NCBI GenBank assembly: GCA_018340805.1
Contig: JACMZG010001870.1
Span: 54,136,479 to 54,200,478 of the forward strand
From: Microvelia longipes
Taxonomy: Eukaryota > Arthropoda > Insecta > Hemiptera > Veliidae
DNA: 64,000 nt
Direction: 5' to 3'
Shown here: positions 11,196-22,263 of the stretch, piece after piece
How the letters are laid out: each line of letters starts with the position of its first letter
How positions within the stretch are numbered: position 1 is the first letter of the stretch
Program-made: the position numbers and the translations under genes
Notes under the pieces: model-generated
What the model was told of the DNA's origin: nothing
The model's input: only the letters and a program-made list of their open reading frames with translations
Databases searched by the model: none

Positions 11196-11392
11196 TACCT
11201 CTTTCCTAATCTAAAGGGTACTCTATTCTAACGCTAAGGGACACCTCACTCCTAATCCAAGGGGTACTCTATTCTAACGCCAAGGGACACCTCTCTCCTA
11301 ATCCAAGGGGTACTCTATTCTAACGCCAAGGAACGCCTCACTCCTAATCCAAGGGGTACTCTATTCTAACTCTAAGGGATACCCCTCAGAGT
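11196..11392. repeat. Minisatellite, about 57-bp unit, 3.5 copies
   Basis: The unit contains CTCCTAATCCAAGGGGTACT followed by CTATTCTAACGCCAAGGGAC. The 3' copy diverges. Confidence 0.8.
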
Positions 11393-11439
11393 AGAGATCA
11401 AAGAGTAGAGATGTATATGGATTATGTTGTAATATTATA

Positions 11440-12700
11440 AAACTAATAATACCATTCATATTTGAGCCATTGGTGTTCATCATAAATAGAAGCTTGAGAG
11501 TCTGTATCTTTCCTGATGCAGTTAAATTAATAAAAGTAACGCCAATTTATAAAAAGGGAGATCCATCACTACCAGAGAGTTACAGGCCTCTATCCATCAT
11601 CCCAGCTCTAGCAAAAATATTAGAAATTGTCATTAATAAAGAACTGACTACCCATTTGTCAAAAAATCATATAATCTCTGAATCACAGTATGGAAGGATT
11701 TGAAAAGAAGATGGTCACCAAACTGGCCTGCGGTGACCTCACAAAAGCCTTAGATCTCGCTCCTCCAGAAATATTGAGTAGCAAGGTCAAATATAATAAA
11801 ATAAAAGAAAAAGCATTGGACATTGTTGAGAGTTATTTTAACAATAGGAGGCAACAAGTCAGTATTAGGGGAAAACTCTAGATTCAGAGATGTAAGGTTT
11901 GGTATGAGCCAGGAGTCCCATAAAGGTCCGACCTACTTTCTTCTGGACGTAAATAAATGACTTATCTGACTTCCTTACATCTCAAGCAGTTTTATTAGAC
12001 TTGGATGTTTTATTTGAATTCAAAATGTTTTGTGATGACAGCAACTTATTGTGTAGAGGCAAGTCAGTAGAACAAGTCTGAGCAGTTCTTGACTCTCAGA
12101 TGAAGAAAGCTAAGGAGTGGTCCACTACCAATAGATTTCAACTAAACTCAAACAAAACCCAAGAAATGTTGTTCTCATTAAAAGAAAAAAAGCTCAGAAA
12201 CTACAATAAAATTCTAGGTATTATACTAGACAGTCAGCTAAGCTGAAAGAGCCATATCATTGTCATAGAAAAGAAGCCTTCTTCGCAGGTTTTCTTATTT
12301 AAAAAACGAACAAATAATGAGCCAACAAGACCTAAAACTCACATATCATGGACTCTTGAATCCCGTATGTCATGGATTAATATTATTTGGTTATGCTGAA
12401 TCAGGAGAAATTTTCTTAAAACAAAAAAAAAAATGTTTGCATCATAGCAGAAGCAAGAAGACTGGCTACTTTTAAACCTCTGTTTAAAAAACTCCAAATA
12501 ATGACCTTTTATAACTTGTTTATATTTCACTGTTTAAAATTTATAAAATTAATTGAGAAGATAAATTACTAAAAATAATTTCAACCACTGTATGACCCTG
12601 GAAACAAAAGAGATTGATATTGATTGCTTTGGAAGTCGAGTAAAGGATTTTTTATTGAAAACCCCCATTACATGCTACTTAGTTGAAGAGTTTTTTCATT
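11440..12700 (+). mobile_element. Degenerate non-LTR retrotransposon reverse transcriptase
   Basis: Frames at 11470-11703 and 11690-11881 encode the fingers and motif A: 'VTPIYKKGD', 'YRPLSIIPALAKILE', 'LTTHLSKNHIISESQYG', then 'GDLTKALDLA'. Motif C survives near 12025 as 'MFCDDSNLL' (FADD with Ala to Cys). 'EWSTTNRFQLNSNKTQEM' and 'ILGIILDSQLS' follow, each in a different frame. Many stops and frameshifts; the endonuclease and the 3' tail are lost. It lies sense in the large uex intron. Confidence 0.85.
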
Positions 12701-13480
12701 TAAAAATATTGTTAATTTTATATATTATGACGATTGCATGTCATTGTAAATTGATTTTTTTTTATTTTAAATTTATAATTTATAACTTTTATTTATTATT
12801 TTAAAAACATACATGCATTATAATATAACAGCATAAAAAATATAAATAATATCTAAATTTAATTACAAAAACAAATTAATGGATTTAACATTAAAAAAAT
12901 AAATTAATTTTTTTGAGGTAGTACGTATGTTAAAAATGAATGAATGACAGATGACAGTGATTGTTTTAATATATTTATAATGATTATTTTTAAGTCATTC
13001 TTTTTGTGATTTTGCTGAGAAAAAATATATAGAATTCATTGAAATATCCATTCTTGTTTGAAACAACGTAATTGAGCACTTTATTGGACCGTTTATGGGA
13101 TGAGAAGCCAATCATTATTGTTATAGGAGGTTATTTAGTACTTTTCACCTCCGAGGACAATAATGAATGTAAAAAAACTCCTAGGACCTAAAAGTAATTC
13201 ATAAATTGCCGCCATTACTGTAATGTAGCAAGTTAAAAAAAAACAATCTGTGTAAAAACTTCATGAGGTTTCTTTAAATATTATTCAGAATCCTGTTAAA
13301 TACATCCAAAATTTATAATTGCACAGTCAATTTAACTCAACAATAAAAAAATAATTAAACGGGTATTTATTTGTCATTTGTTTGTTTATTTTTCATTATA
13401 ATTAAACATGTATTAATTTTTTTTTTCAATTAAGTATATAGTGCAGTTTATTTAATGAGTGCTACCTCAAAAAAATAGTG
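12701..13480. other. AT-rich intron sequence
   Basis: Nothing recognised. Long A/T stretches. Confidence 0.5.
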
Positions 13481-13592
13481 TATGCCATCCGGCGGAGAAT
13501 GTCTTTATGTCTTGGCAATTTTTCCCGATTCGCTTCGCTCGTCGGTAAATCTAATTGCCATGACATAAAGACACTCTTCTCAGCCTTATGGC
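13481..13592. repeat. Hairpin of about 112 bp (palindromic MITE-like element)
   Basis: TATGCCAT..GGAGAATGTCTTTATGTC..GGCAATT on the left is mirrored by AATTGCC.TGACATAAAGACA..CTTCTC..ATGGCATA on the right. The central loop carries ATTCGCTTCGCTCG, a motif akin to the array of the fold-back element 400 bp downstream. Confidence 0.7.
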
Positions 13593-14084
13593 ATAAATAA
13601 CTATTTTAATAGCGTCAAAATCTTTGGCTTTATATATTTATATTGTATAATTTTGTATGGTCTTAACAATAAAAATAACATTCATAATCTTCATTCATTT
13701 ATTCATCTCCGGAACTACGATATAGCTAGGCAGTTGAAATTTGGTACACATGTATCACTATTTTATCCAAAAAAAAGGAAAAATATACCCAATTATTTAG
13801 CACGCACATTTTTTGATTTATGAGCAATTACACACAATCGCAAAAAATTGTAGGTATTTATGAGTAAAACACAATTAATACATGGCATTTTCGAGATAAA
13901 ATGTTTTAACCTCTCAAACATTTCAAAAATACCAAAACATGACTGTGACTGTCCCACTTAACTACTAGTAATGCGTTGCATCAAGAACTCACGTCAAAGA
14001 ATAAATCAAATAAAAGTATTTATTTAAAGCAAGCGAAAAGAGTCTATCAAAACATTCGGACGCTATACTATTTTAAAGTATAAA

Positions 14085-14840
14085 CTCAAAAAGGCTCGCT
14101 TCGCTTGCTAGTTTAGGTATCTTTAACATTTACATAGTGAAAAAAGGCTCGCTTCGCTTGTTAGATTGCTTATATTTATAATAATACAAACTTAAAAAAG
14201 GGTCGCTTCGCTCGCTAGATTGCGTATATTTATAAAAATATATAGTAAAAATGGCTCGCTTCGCTCGCTAGATTGCTTATATTTACAATAATACAAAGTT
14301 AAAAAAAGGCTCGCTTCGCTCGCTAGATTGCTTATATTTATAATAAAAATATTGTAAAAAAGGCTCGCTTCGCTCGCTAGATTGCTTATATTTATAATAA
14401 AATATATATAAAAAAGGCTCGCTTCGCTCGCTAGATAGCATAGGTTTATATAATGCAAAGAAAAAGGCTCGCTTTGCTCGCTTTATTGCGTATATTTATA
14501 ATAATGCAAAGTTAAAAAAAGGCTCGCTTCACTCGCTATTGCTTATATTTATAATAAAATATATAGTAAAAAGGCTCGCTTCGCTTGCTAGATTGCGTAG
14601 ATTTATATTAATGCATAGTGAAAAAGGCTCGCTTCGCTCGCTTGATTGCGTATATTTATAATAATAAATAGTAAAAGAAGGCTCGCTTCGCTCGCTAGAT
14701 TGCGTAGATTTATATTAATGCATAGTAAAAAATGCTCGCTTGATTGCGTAGATTTATATTAATGCATAGTAAAAAAGGCTCGCTTCGCTCGCTTGATTTC
14801 GTATGTTTATAATAATACATAGTTAAATAGGCTCGCTTTA
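14085..14840. repeat. Left array of the fold-back element, unit of about 52 bp
   Basis: The unit is AAAAAGGCTCGCTTCGCTCG followed by CTAGATTGC and an A/T spacer (TATATTTATAATAATACA). Some copies are variant (ctttgctcgc, ttcactcgc) and one is truncated near 14733. Confidence 0.9.
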
Positions 14841-14964
14841 AATTTAAATTTTTTTTGTTTATTATTTTAGCTGCCATTTTTATATTATTCAAAAAAATTT
14901 GAAATGTTGGCCATGAAACATATATTTTCTTTTTCTACTCTTTAAGAGCATTAAAACGATATAC

Positions 14965-15190
14965 AACACGATTTTTTCGCTCAAAAATTTTTTATTCTGT
15001 CCGCCATTTTGAAAATATTTTTGGAATATTACCAAAAACTGTACAGCTCTGACACATAATTAGTTTAACCTGTATACAACACGATTTTTTCGCTCAAAAA
15101 TTTTTTATTCTGTCCGCCATTTTGAAAATATTTCTTGGAATATTACCAAAAACTGTACAGCTCTGACATATAGTTAATTTTACTTGTATA
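14965..15190. repeat. Tandem duplication of about 110 bp inside the left arm
   Basis: Two near-identical copies run from ACACGATTTTTTCGCTC through CCGCCATTTTGAAAATATTT to CAGCTCTGACA. Confidence 0.75.
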
Positions 15191-16454
15191 AAAGTACTTA
15201 AAGTATATTACAATAGATCTTCATCTTGTAAATTCTTATAAAATTAGTAAAAACTAATTATTATATTAAATTATGGCCGCCATGTTGATTTTTTCGGAAT
15301 TTAGTATATATCATTTTTCGTTCTACTAATCAAGAGCTTTACAACGATATATTACTCGAGTTATTCCTTTAATTTTAAATTTTTTGAGTTCATCATTTTA
15401 GCCGCCATTTTTAAATTATTCAAAAAATTTCAAATGTTGACCATGAAACATATATTTCTACTCTTAAGAGCTTTAAAACGATATACAACACGATTTTTTC
15501 GCTCAAATTTTTTTATCCGGTCCTCCATATTGGCTGCCATTTTGAAAATATTTTTCGGAATATTACCAAAAACTATACAGCTCTGACACATAATTAGTTT
15601 AACCTGTATACAAAATTTTTGAACGAACGTAAGTGAGTTCTTACATTTCAGAAGATTGGGACGGCGCGTATGTTTGTTTGTACGTGTCGCGATAACTGCC
15701 GTAAAAATTGACCGATTTTAATAAAATTTTGTATACAGGTAAAACTAATTATGTATCAGAGCTGTATAGGTTTTGGTAATATTCCGAAAAATATTTTAAA
15801 AATGGCAGCCAATATGGCGGACCGGATAAAAAAAAAAAAGCGAAAAAAACGTGTTGTATATGGTTTTAAAGCTCTTAAATAGTAGAAAAAGAAAATTTAT
15901 GTTTCATGGTCAAAATTTTAAATTTTTTTGAATAATTTAAAAATGGCGGCTAAAATAATGATCTCAAAAAATTTAAAATTAAAGGAATAACTCGAGTAAT
16001 ATATCGTTGTAAAGCTCTTGATTAGTAGAACAAAAAATGTTATATACTAAATTCCGAAAAATTCAACATGGCGGCCATAATTTAATATAATAATTAATTT
16101 TTACTAATTTTATAAGAATTTACAAGATAAAGATCTATTGTAATATACTTTAGGTACTTTTATACAAATAAAATTAACTATATGTAAGAGCTGTACAGTT
16201 TTTGGTAATATTACGAAAAAATTTTCAAAATGGCGGCCAATATGGCGGACCGGATAAAACAATTTTGAGCGATGAAATCGTGTTGTATATCGTTTTAAAG
16301 CTCATAAAGAGTAGAAAAAGAAAATACATATTTCATGGTCGACATTTCAAATTTCGTTGAATAATTTAAAAATTGCAGTTAAAATAATGACCTCAACAAA
16401 TTTAAATTTAAAGGAATAACTCGAGTAATATATCGTTGTGTTATGATAAATATA

Positions 16455-16960
16455 AGCATTCTAGCGAGCGAAGCGAGCCTTTTTTACTATGCATTAATAT
16501 AAATATAGCAATCTAGCGAGCGAAGCGAGCCTTTTTTACTATGCATTAATATAAATATAGCAATCTAGCGAGCGAAGCGAGCCTTTTTTACATGTATTAT
16601 TATAAATATAAGCATTCTAGCGAGCGAAGCGTGCCTTTTTTACTTTGTACTATTATTAATATAGCAATCTAGCGAGCGAAGCGAGCCTTTTTTTCTATGT
16701 ATTATTATAAATATACGCAATCTAGCGAGCGAAGCGAGCCTTTATTTTAACTTTGTATTATTATAAATATAAGCAATCTAGCGTGCGAAGCTAGCCTTTT
16801 TTTATCTTTGAATTATTATAAATATAAGCAATCTAGTGAGCGAAGCGAGCCTTTTTTACTATGCATTATGATAAATATACGTATTGTAGCGAGCGAAGCG
16901 AGCCTTTTATAGTATGTAAAATGTTAAAGATACCTTAACTAGCAAGCGAAGTGAGCCTTT
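16455..16960. repeat. Right array of the fold-back element, inverted relative to the left array
   Basis: The units read CTAGCGAGCGAAGCGAGCC followed by TTTTTTAC and an A/T spacer, the reverse complement of the left array. About 10 copies. Confidence 0.9.
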
Positions 16961-17438
16961 TTGACTTTATACTTTTAAATAGTATAGCGTCCGAATGTTT
17001 TGATAGACTATCTTCGCTGGCTTTAAATAAATAATTTTATTTGATGTATTCTTTTGACGTGAGTTCTTGATGCAACGCATTACTAGTATTAAAATCGGTT
17101 AATTTTTATGGCAGTTATCGCGACACGTACAAACAAACACACAAACATACAAACTTACGCGCCGTCCCAATCTTCTGAAATGTAAGAACTCACTTACGTT
17201 CGTTCAACAAGAAGTAGTTCAAGCATTAATAAAAATCACAAAATTAGTTCATTATTCTCCAACAAATAATTTTAGAGAAAATAATTAAAATATAACATCA
17301 TGTTCTAGGGCTCGCTTGGCTCGCCTTTCTGTGTTTGTTTATAAGTGCCAAATTTAGAGCACATATTGAAAAAATACATCAGTGAGGTATGAAATTAGCA
17401 AGACAGTACTGCATAGCTGGTTAACTTTTCTATATAGA

Positions 17439-17970
17439 CCAAGAGCCCAGGGGTGTTTTGTTAATAAAAAGTGTAATGGCTGGAACCGGTCTCAATTTTT
17501 CATAAATATCTTCCTGAACAAGGGTCTGCAATTCTGCAGACTCGTATCGGATGGGTGTCCAGGCAGAACGCACTTTACAGTCAAATTTACCACCGAAGTT
17601 ATAAAAAGTGTAATGGCTGGAAACGGGTTTAATTTTTCGTATACCTTCCTGAACAAGGATCTGCAATTCTGCCGACTCGTATCGGATGGGTGTCCCAGGC
17701 AGAACGCACTTTACAGGTCAAATTTACCACCGAAGTTCATAAAAAGTCTAATGGCTGGAACCGGTCTCAATTTTTCGTAAATACCTTCCTAAACCAGGAT
17801 CTGCAATTCTGCTGACTCGTATCGGATAGGTGTCCCAGGCAGAACCTTTGACCCCTATCCGACACGAGTCGGCAGAATTGCAGATCCTTGTTCAGGAAGG
17901 TATTTACGAAAAATTGAGACCGGTTCCAGCCATTACACTTTTTATTATCAAAACACCCCTGGGCTCTTGG
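17439..17970. mobile_element. MITE with inverted ends and internal tandem copies, TA-flanked
   Basis: CCAAGAGCCCAGGGGTGTTT.. at 17439-17460 and its exact 22-bp complement at 17949-17970 define the ends. TA dinucleotides sit just outside if GACC/GGAC are the outermost bases, as for Tc1/mariner-type targets. Inside are three direct copies of about 148 bp (AGTGTAATGGCTGGAA ... GACTCGTATCGGATGG), and the right end is the same sequence inverted from about 17850. No transposase. Confidence 0.75.
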
Positions 17971-17975
17971 ACTAA

Positions 17976-18530
17976 TAAGACTATATTCTGCAATCGTTGT
18001 TTATTATAATTAATATTTTTGACGGAACGGCCTAACTTTACGTTTTGAAACCGTTGCATTGTTACTATATTAATTTTGACAGACGGTCTTTCGACAAAAT
18101 GGTAAGACATTCCGTTGAAAAACCCAATTGTCGAAATTTTGACAGAGAGAGGCTTTTCAACAGAGTGGTCCAAGTTTTCTTTTTGAAACCGTTCTGTCGA
18201 AAAAAACATCTTTTTCTACGGAATGGTCATTCATCGGAACGGACCTGACCCCTGTAACTTGGTATTTTTGTCAACAATATATGGTAGTACATGGATAACA
18301 AAATGTCAGCCCGATTTTAATAGTTTTTGAAGATTTGTGATTATTTGAAATTTTTCTTCTAGGTTAATGACATCACACATATTTAATTAACAATAGGGTT
18401 CGGGACATTAGCCAGGTTGATTTTTGTACAAAGTTTAATTTTGATCCGATAAAGCGTTCAAAAGTTATCGTGTCCCATAGAAACGTCTTGGACAAAAAAT
18501 CTCATATGTACATACATACATATATATTCT
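17976..18530. other. Unassigned intron sequence with short self-complementary segments
   Basis: At 18000-18250 there are repeated short words (GAAACCGTT, TTTTGACAG, GGAACGG) that suggest a decayed palindromic repeat. No gene seen. Confidence 0.4.
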
Positions 18531-18552
18531 TGGTCAGTGAGGTGTACCATGG

Positions 18553-18554
<2 letters not shown>

Positions 18555-18630
<76 letters not shown>

Positions 18631-18631
18631 T

Positions 18632-18729
<98 letters not shown>

Positions 18730-18731
18730 TA
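18555..18731. repeat. (TA)n microsatellite
   Basis: About 175 bp of TA with short interruptions; the frames through it are artefacts. Confidence 0.95.
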
Positions 18732-18740
18732 TACCCATGA

Positions 18741-19434
18741 ATGTTACTCTATCTTATTATTAAATTATTATTGTGTTGCTTATGTGCAATTTAAATATTT
18801 TTAAAAAATACTTTCTATTTTGTTAATTTAATATTTGTTTTATTTAAAAAATTTTTACGATTAAAATTAATTTTCTTTGATAAAATGTTAAATTGATTTG
18901 ATATGTGTAGAGAAATTTAAACCTCTCTTTTTGATTTTTTTACATCTCTCCAGTCAACAATTTTTTCAACTGTGAATACTCCTCCCATAATTTTAAGCCC
19001 CCCCCCCCCCCCCCGGTGAAGATCCTTTGAAAGAAACCCTGATTTGCAGGCTTGACAACACTAGTTTTAATTGATACACTACGCAAAATGATAATTGAGG
19101 ACACATTATTTAAAAACGTATTTTGACTCAGTGATTTTAGGTTCCTGACCTGCATTTACCTTAATGTGCAACTTGACTCAACTCAAGTAACAGACTCACA
19201 AGCATGTATTAGGAGCCTCTGACCACAGCTCATTTCGTTTTAGGAGCCTCCAACCACAGCTTTTCTCATATGACTCAGAATTAATTGGTTATGAGATAGA
19301 TGATTGGGGGCTTGTTACATTTAGTTCTTAGCTTCTATTCTAAGCACTTAAATAACCGATGTAATACTAACATGGCGTGTTTTACAGACAATCGGTCATG
19401 TACTGTTAACTACTTTTTTGACTTTGGAGAATGC
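18741..19434. other. Unassigned intron sequence with a C17 homopolymer
   Basis: A run of 17 C lies at 18998-19014. A short direct repeat 'aggagcctc(t/c)(g/a)accacagct' lies near 19210 and 19240. No gene. Confidence 0.5.
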
Positions 19435-19650
19435 CCACTGACACAGGTAGTTGAATGTCTACTGACATGGGTAAGTTGAATCCCTACTGACTCGGGTAAG
19501 TTTAATGCCTACTGACACGGGTAGTTGAATGTCTACTGACATGGGTAAGTTGAATCCCTACTGACACGGGTAAGTTTAATGCCTACTGACACGGGTAAGT
19601 TGAATGCCTACTGACACGGGTAAGTTGAATGCCTACTGACACGGGTAGTT
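19435..19650. repeat. 25-bp minisatellite, left part
   Basis: About eight copies of TGCCTACTGACACGGGTAAG plus TTGAA, with some 'GTCTACTGACATGGG' variants. Two more copies are found at 26676-26728, beyond the retrotransposon nest, so the array appears to have been split by insertion. Confidence 0.9.
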
Positions 19651-21130
19651 GAATAAATAAGTTTATTTCCAAAAAAATTACAAACTTGGGTAACATGTTG
19701 GATCAGTCAAGAGGTAATAAAAGTTTGTTTAGACAAATAACAGTAGGGTAACTTAAGAACTAAAACTAGTATCACAAATTAACCTACTATAACTATATCA
19801 CATACAAACTTAACATACCTAACTTATTACTAATAACTATTAACTAACAATAATTTAAGTCGGACATATCACAATCAAAATAATCTTTTAAATTATAAAA
19901 TACATTTTCAGTTAGCCATGACTTGATTTTACTCTTAAAACTTTCAAATGGTAACTTAGAGATCTGCTCCGGTATTTTATTATACATTTTTATTTCTAAA
20001 ATTGAATGGCCCACTTCCATCTTAGCTAATCTATGGTATGGAATGGTTAACTTAGTTTTATTTCTCGTATGGTACCTATGCTCATCACTATTACATTTAT
20101 AACTATTTAGATTTAACTTAACAAATAACAACACATTATATACATACAAGTTAATCACAGTCATAATCTTAAATTTCTTAAATAATCCCTTACAATGTTC
20201 ATCACTTTTTACTCCGGCTATAATCCTTATTACTCTCTTTTGTAGCACTAATATTTTGTTGATATTTACATGACCATACAACACTATTCCATAATTTATT
20301 CGGCTCTGTATCATAGCTTTGTATACAACAATTAATATATTATTTGGTAACATTTTTTTTTAATTTTCTGATGACAAATATAGTTTCTGGTAAATAACCA
20401 ATCCTAAGACACTCATTAATGAGAAGTGTTAGTGGAGCTAGTATTATTAATATAATATCTTTAATCAACTGGTTTGACATAGCGTATGCGTCTCTTGCTG
20501 TTGAATTACTTAGTTTCATTGCCACTTTGAAAACTTGCTGAAGAGTTGCTGTCTTGAGAAACATTATTTTTTCTTTTTTCAGCTTGGATTATCATATTTC
20601 TAGCTAATTTATAATCCTTATCAGTTCCCTTACTTTTGTCAATGAAAAATTGGTTAAATTCATTGCTAGAAATACCAATCTTAATGTTTGATTGATTTGA
20701 CTTGCCACTTTTGTCTTTTATTATTTTCCATGCTGTTTTACCTTTGTCATCAGTATTTTTAATTTTTTCAGTATAATACGTATATTTAGTCTTTTTCAGG
20801 TAAGCTTTATATTCTTTCTTCTTTTTTTTTTATAAATGATCCATTCCTTGCTTCGTTTGTCCGATTTTCCCATGTTGTATAGCATGTCCACTAGTTCTTT
20901 GAATTCTTTCTCATTTCTCCAAACCATTCAACTTTGTGTTTTCTTTTTACTCCTCTAATCAATTTGGTCGGAAAACATTCCTTGATCATTTCTTGCAATT
21001 TTTTCATGAAAATGGTGAATTTATCATTAATATTTCAGCTATCTTCAAGGCAGCTCCAATTCTCTGAGTTCAATAAACATTTGGAGGACATATTGGAGGT
21101 GAAGCATAATTTTTTTTTAGCTCCGAGAAT
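19651..21130 (-). mobile_element. Non-LTR retrotransposon, 3' part, internally deleted
   Basis: On the - strand, from about 21060: a linker with 'GKTAWKIIKDKSGKSN', then the start of the reverse transcriptase ('LAPLTLLINECLRIGYLPETI', 20564-20353). It jumps directly to the C-terminal part at 20353-19844 ('ILIVVYKAMIQSRINYGIV', 'LQKRVIRIIAGV', 'YHTRNKTKLTIPYHRL'). The catalytic motifs A to C are therefore missing. It ends with a TTTATTTATTC tail at 19651. The endonuclease piece at 25223-26060 has the same orientation and fits as its 5' part, separated by the + strand element between them. Confidence 0.75.
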
Positions 21131-21371
21131 TTTATTAAAAAATATTGTTATTAACTGATATTTATTGTTGAAACTGATTTAAATATTAATAGTTATGATT
21201 AAATTTAAATAATATTATCAAAAAACTTAATTCAAATGTGCCTAATAATAGAATAATTGAAAAATAGAACACGTGTTTCAAGGTCAGTGAAATTATCAAA
21301 TAAGTTCTTGAGTTATCTCGTTTCTCTGCATTATACTTTATACTCAGCTATCAATTTAGCATTCTTCTAAA

Positions 21372-22263
21372 ATGCCTATCATAAAAAAGTGTGCCGAATG
21401 CAAACAAAACATTAAAAATGACGAATTGATTATCTCATGCGAGGGATGTCATTTCCTGGTACATATTTCAACCTGCTCTCAAATACCAACGGATGAAATT
21501 TCTAACTGTCTAAACTCTACAAACCCAATATATTTCCAATGCACTAATTGTATAAATATAATAACTGATGTAAAAGAAATCAACACAAAAATACAAGTAC
21601 TGGAAGAAAAGGTTAAAATAATTGAAGATAAGATGGTTCTAACAACAAGATAGTGCAAATAAGGAAGAAATTATCAATAAAGTATTTGACAGACAAAGAC
21701 GACTAAGTAACATCATATTATATCATTTAAGTGAAAAGAAAATCACAATCAGAAAATCAGATACAAATTCACAAACTGCTGACATTGAACTACTCACTGA
21801 TACTGAAAAGATTAACCATTTATTTAAAGAACTGGGAGTAACAGATGTGAACGTTACTCATTATTATAGACTAAGAGAGGATCCTACTGACAAAAACCAG
21901 CCCAACAAAAAAGACAAGTCTAGAAATAAAGGAAAATCAAGAAAAGAAGCTAAACTAGACGATGATAACTCCTCTAAACAGGAAAATAAAAAAACTGAAC
22001 CTATCCGTCCTCTTAAAGTGTTATTATCCTCTCGAGCCGAAGCAATATCTGTTTTAAAATGTTATTATAAAATTAAAGATACATACTTAGGCAAAGAATG
22101 TGAGAATCTAAGTGTGTCGTCAGATCAAACTTTAGACCAAAGAAAACACTACGCAGAATTAAAAAAGTTACGTGATGAAAAAAATAAAGATGGAGAGTCA
22201 AGCTGGACAATCCGCCAAAGGGATGGCACCTATCATCTGATTAAGGTAAATCCAAAAAACTAA
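21372..22263 (+). pseudogene. Retrotransposon ORF1, PHD-finger type, frameshifted
   Basis: The first frame (21372-21653) begins MPIIKKCAECKQNIKNDELI and has Cys/His pairs CAEC, CEGC, H, C and CTNC, in the order of a PHD-type finger, then a short coiled coil (TKIQVLEEKVKIIEDKM). After a frame change the region 21660-21846 reads 'RRLSNIILYHLSE', the RNA-binding-domain start of LINE ORF1 proteins. 21847-22263 gives a Lys-rich insert and 'LKVLLSSRAEAISVLKCYY'. The product would bind the element RNA. Broken by at least one frameshift near 21650. Confidence 0.75.

Larger units (their letters stand above)
13963..17207. mobile_element. Large fold-back (inverted-repeat) element with two opposed GCTCGCTTCGCTCGC arrays
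   Basis: The left arm, from TACTAGTAATGCGTTGCATC (13963), runs to about 15612. It is mirrored by 15735-17088, which ends GATGCAACGCATTACTAGTA. The loop between them, X (15619-15722, starting TTGAACGAACGTAAGTGAG), recurs inverted as X' at 17088-17207. X and X' therefore form inverted ends of about 105-120 bp around the right half (15619-17207). Each arm holds an array of about 52-bp units (about 15 on the left at 14085-14840, about 10 on the right at 16455-16960). Inner arm segments include 'CAAAATGGCGG'. No transposase frame; the frames across the arrays are repeat artefacts. Confidence 0.8.

Noticed and set aside
14192..14458. 88-codon frame with 'ASEASLF' repeats
   Set aside because: A by-product of the 52-bp array in the fold-back element.
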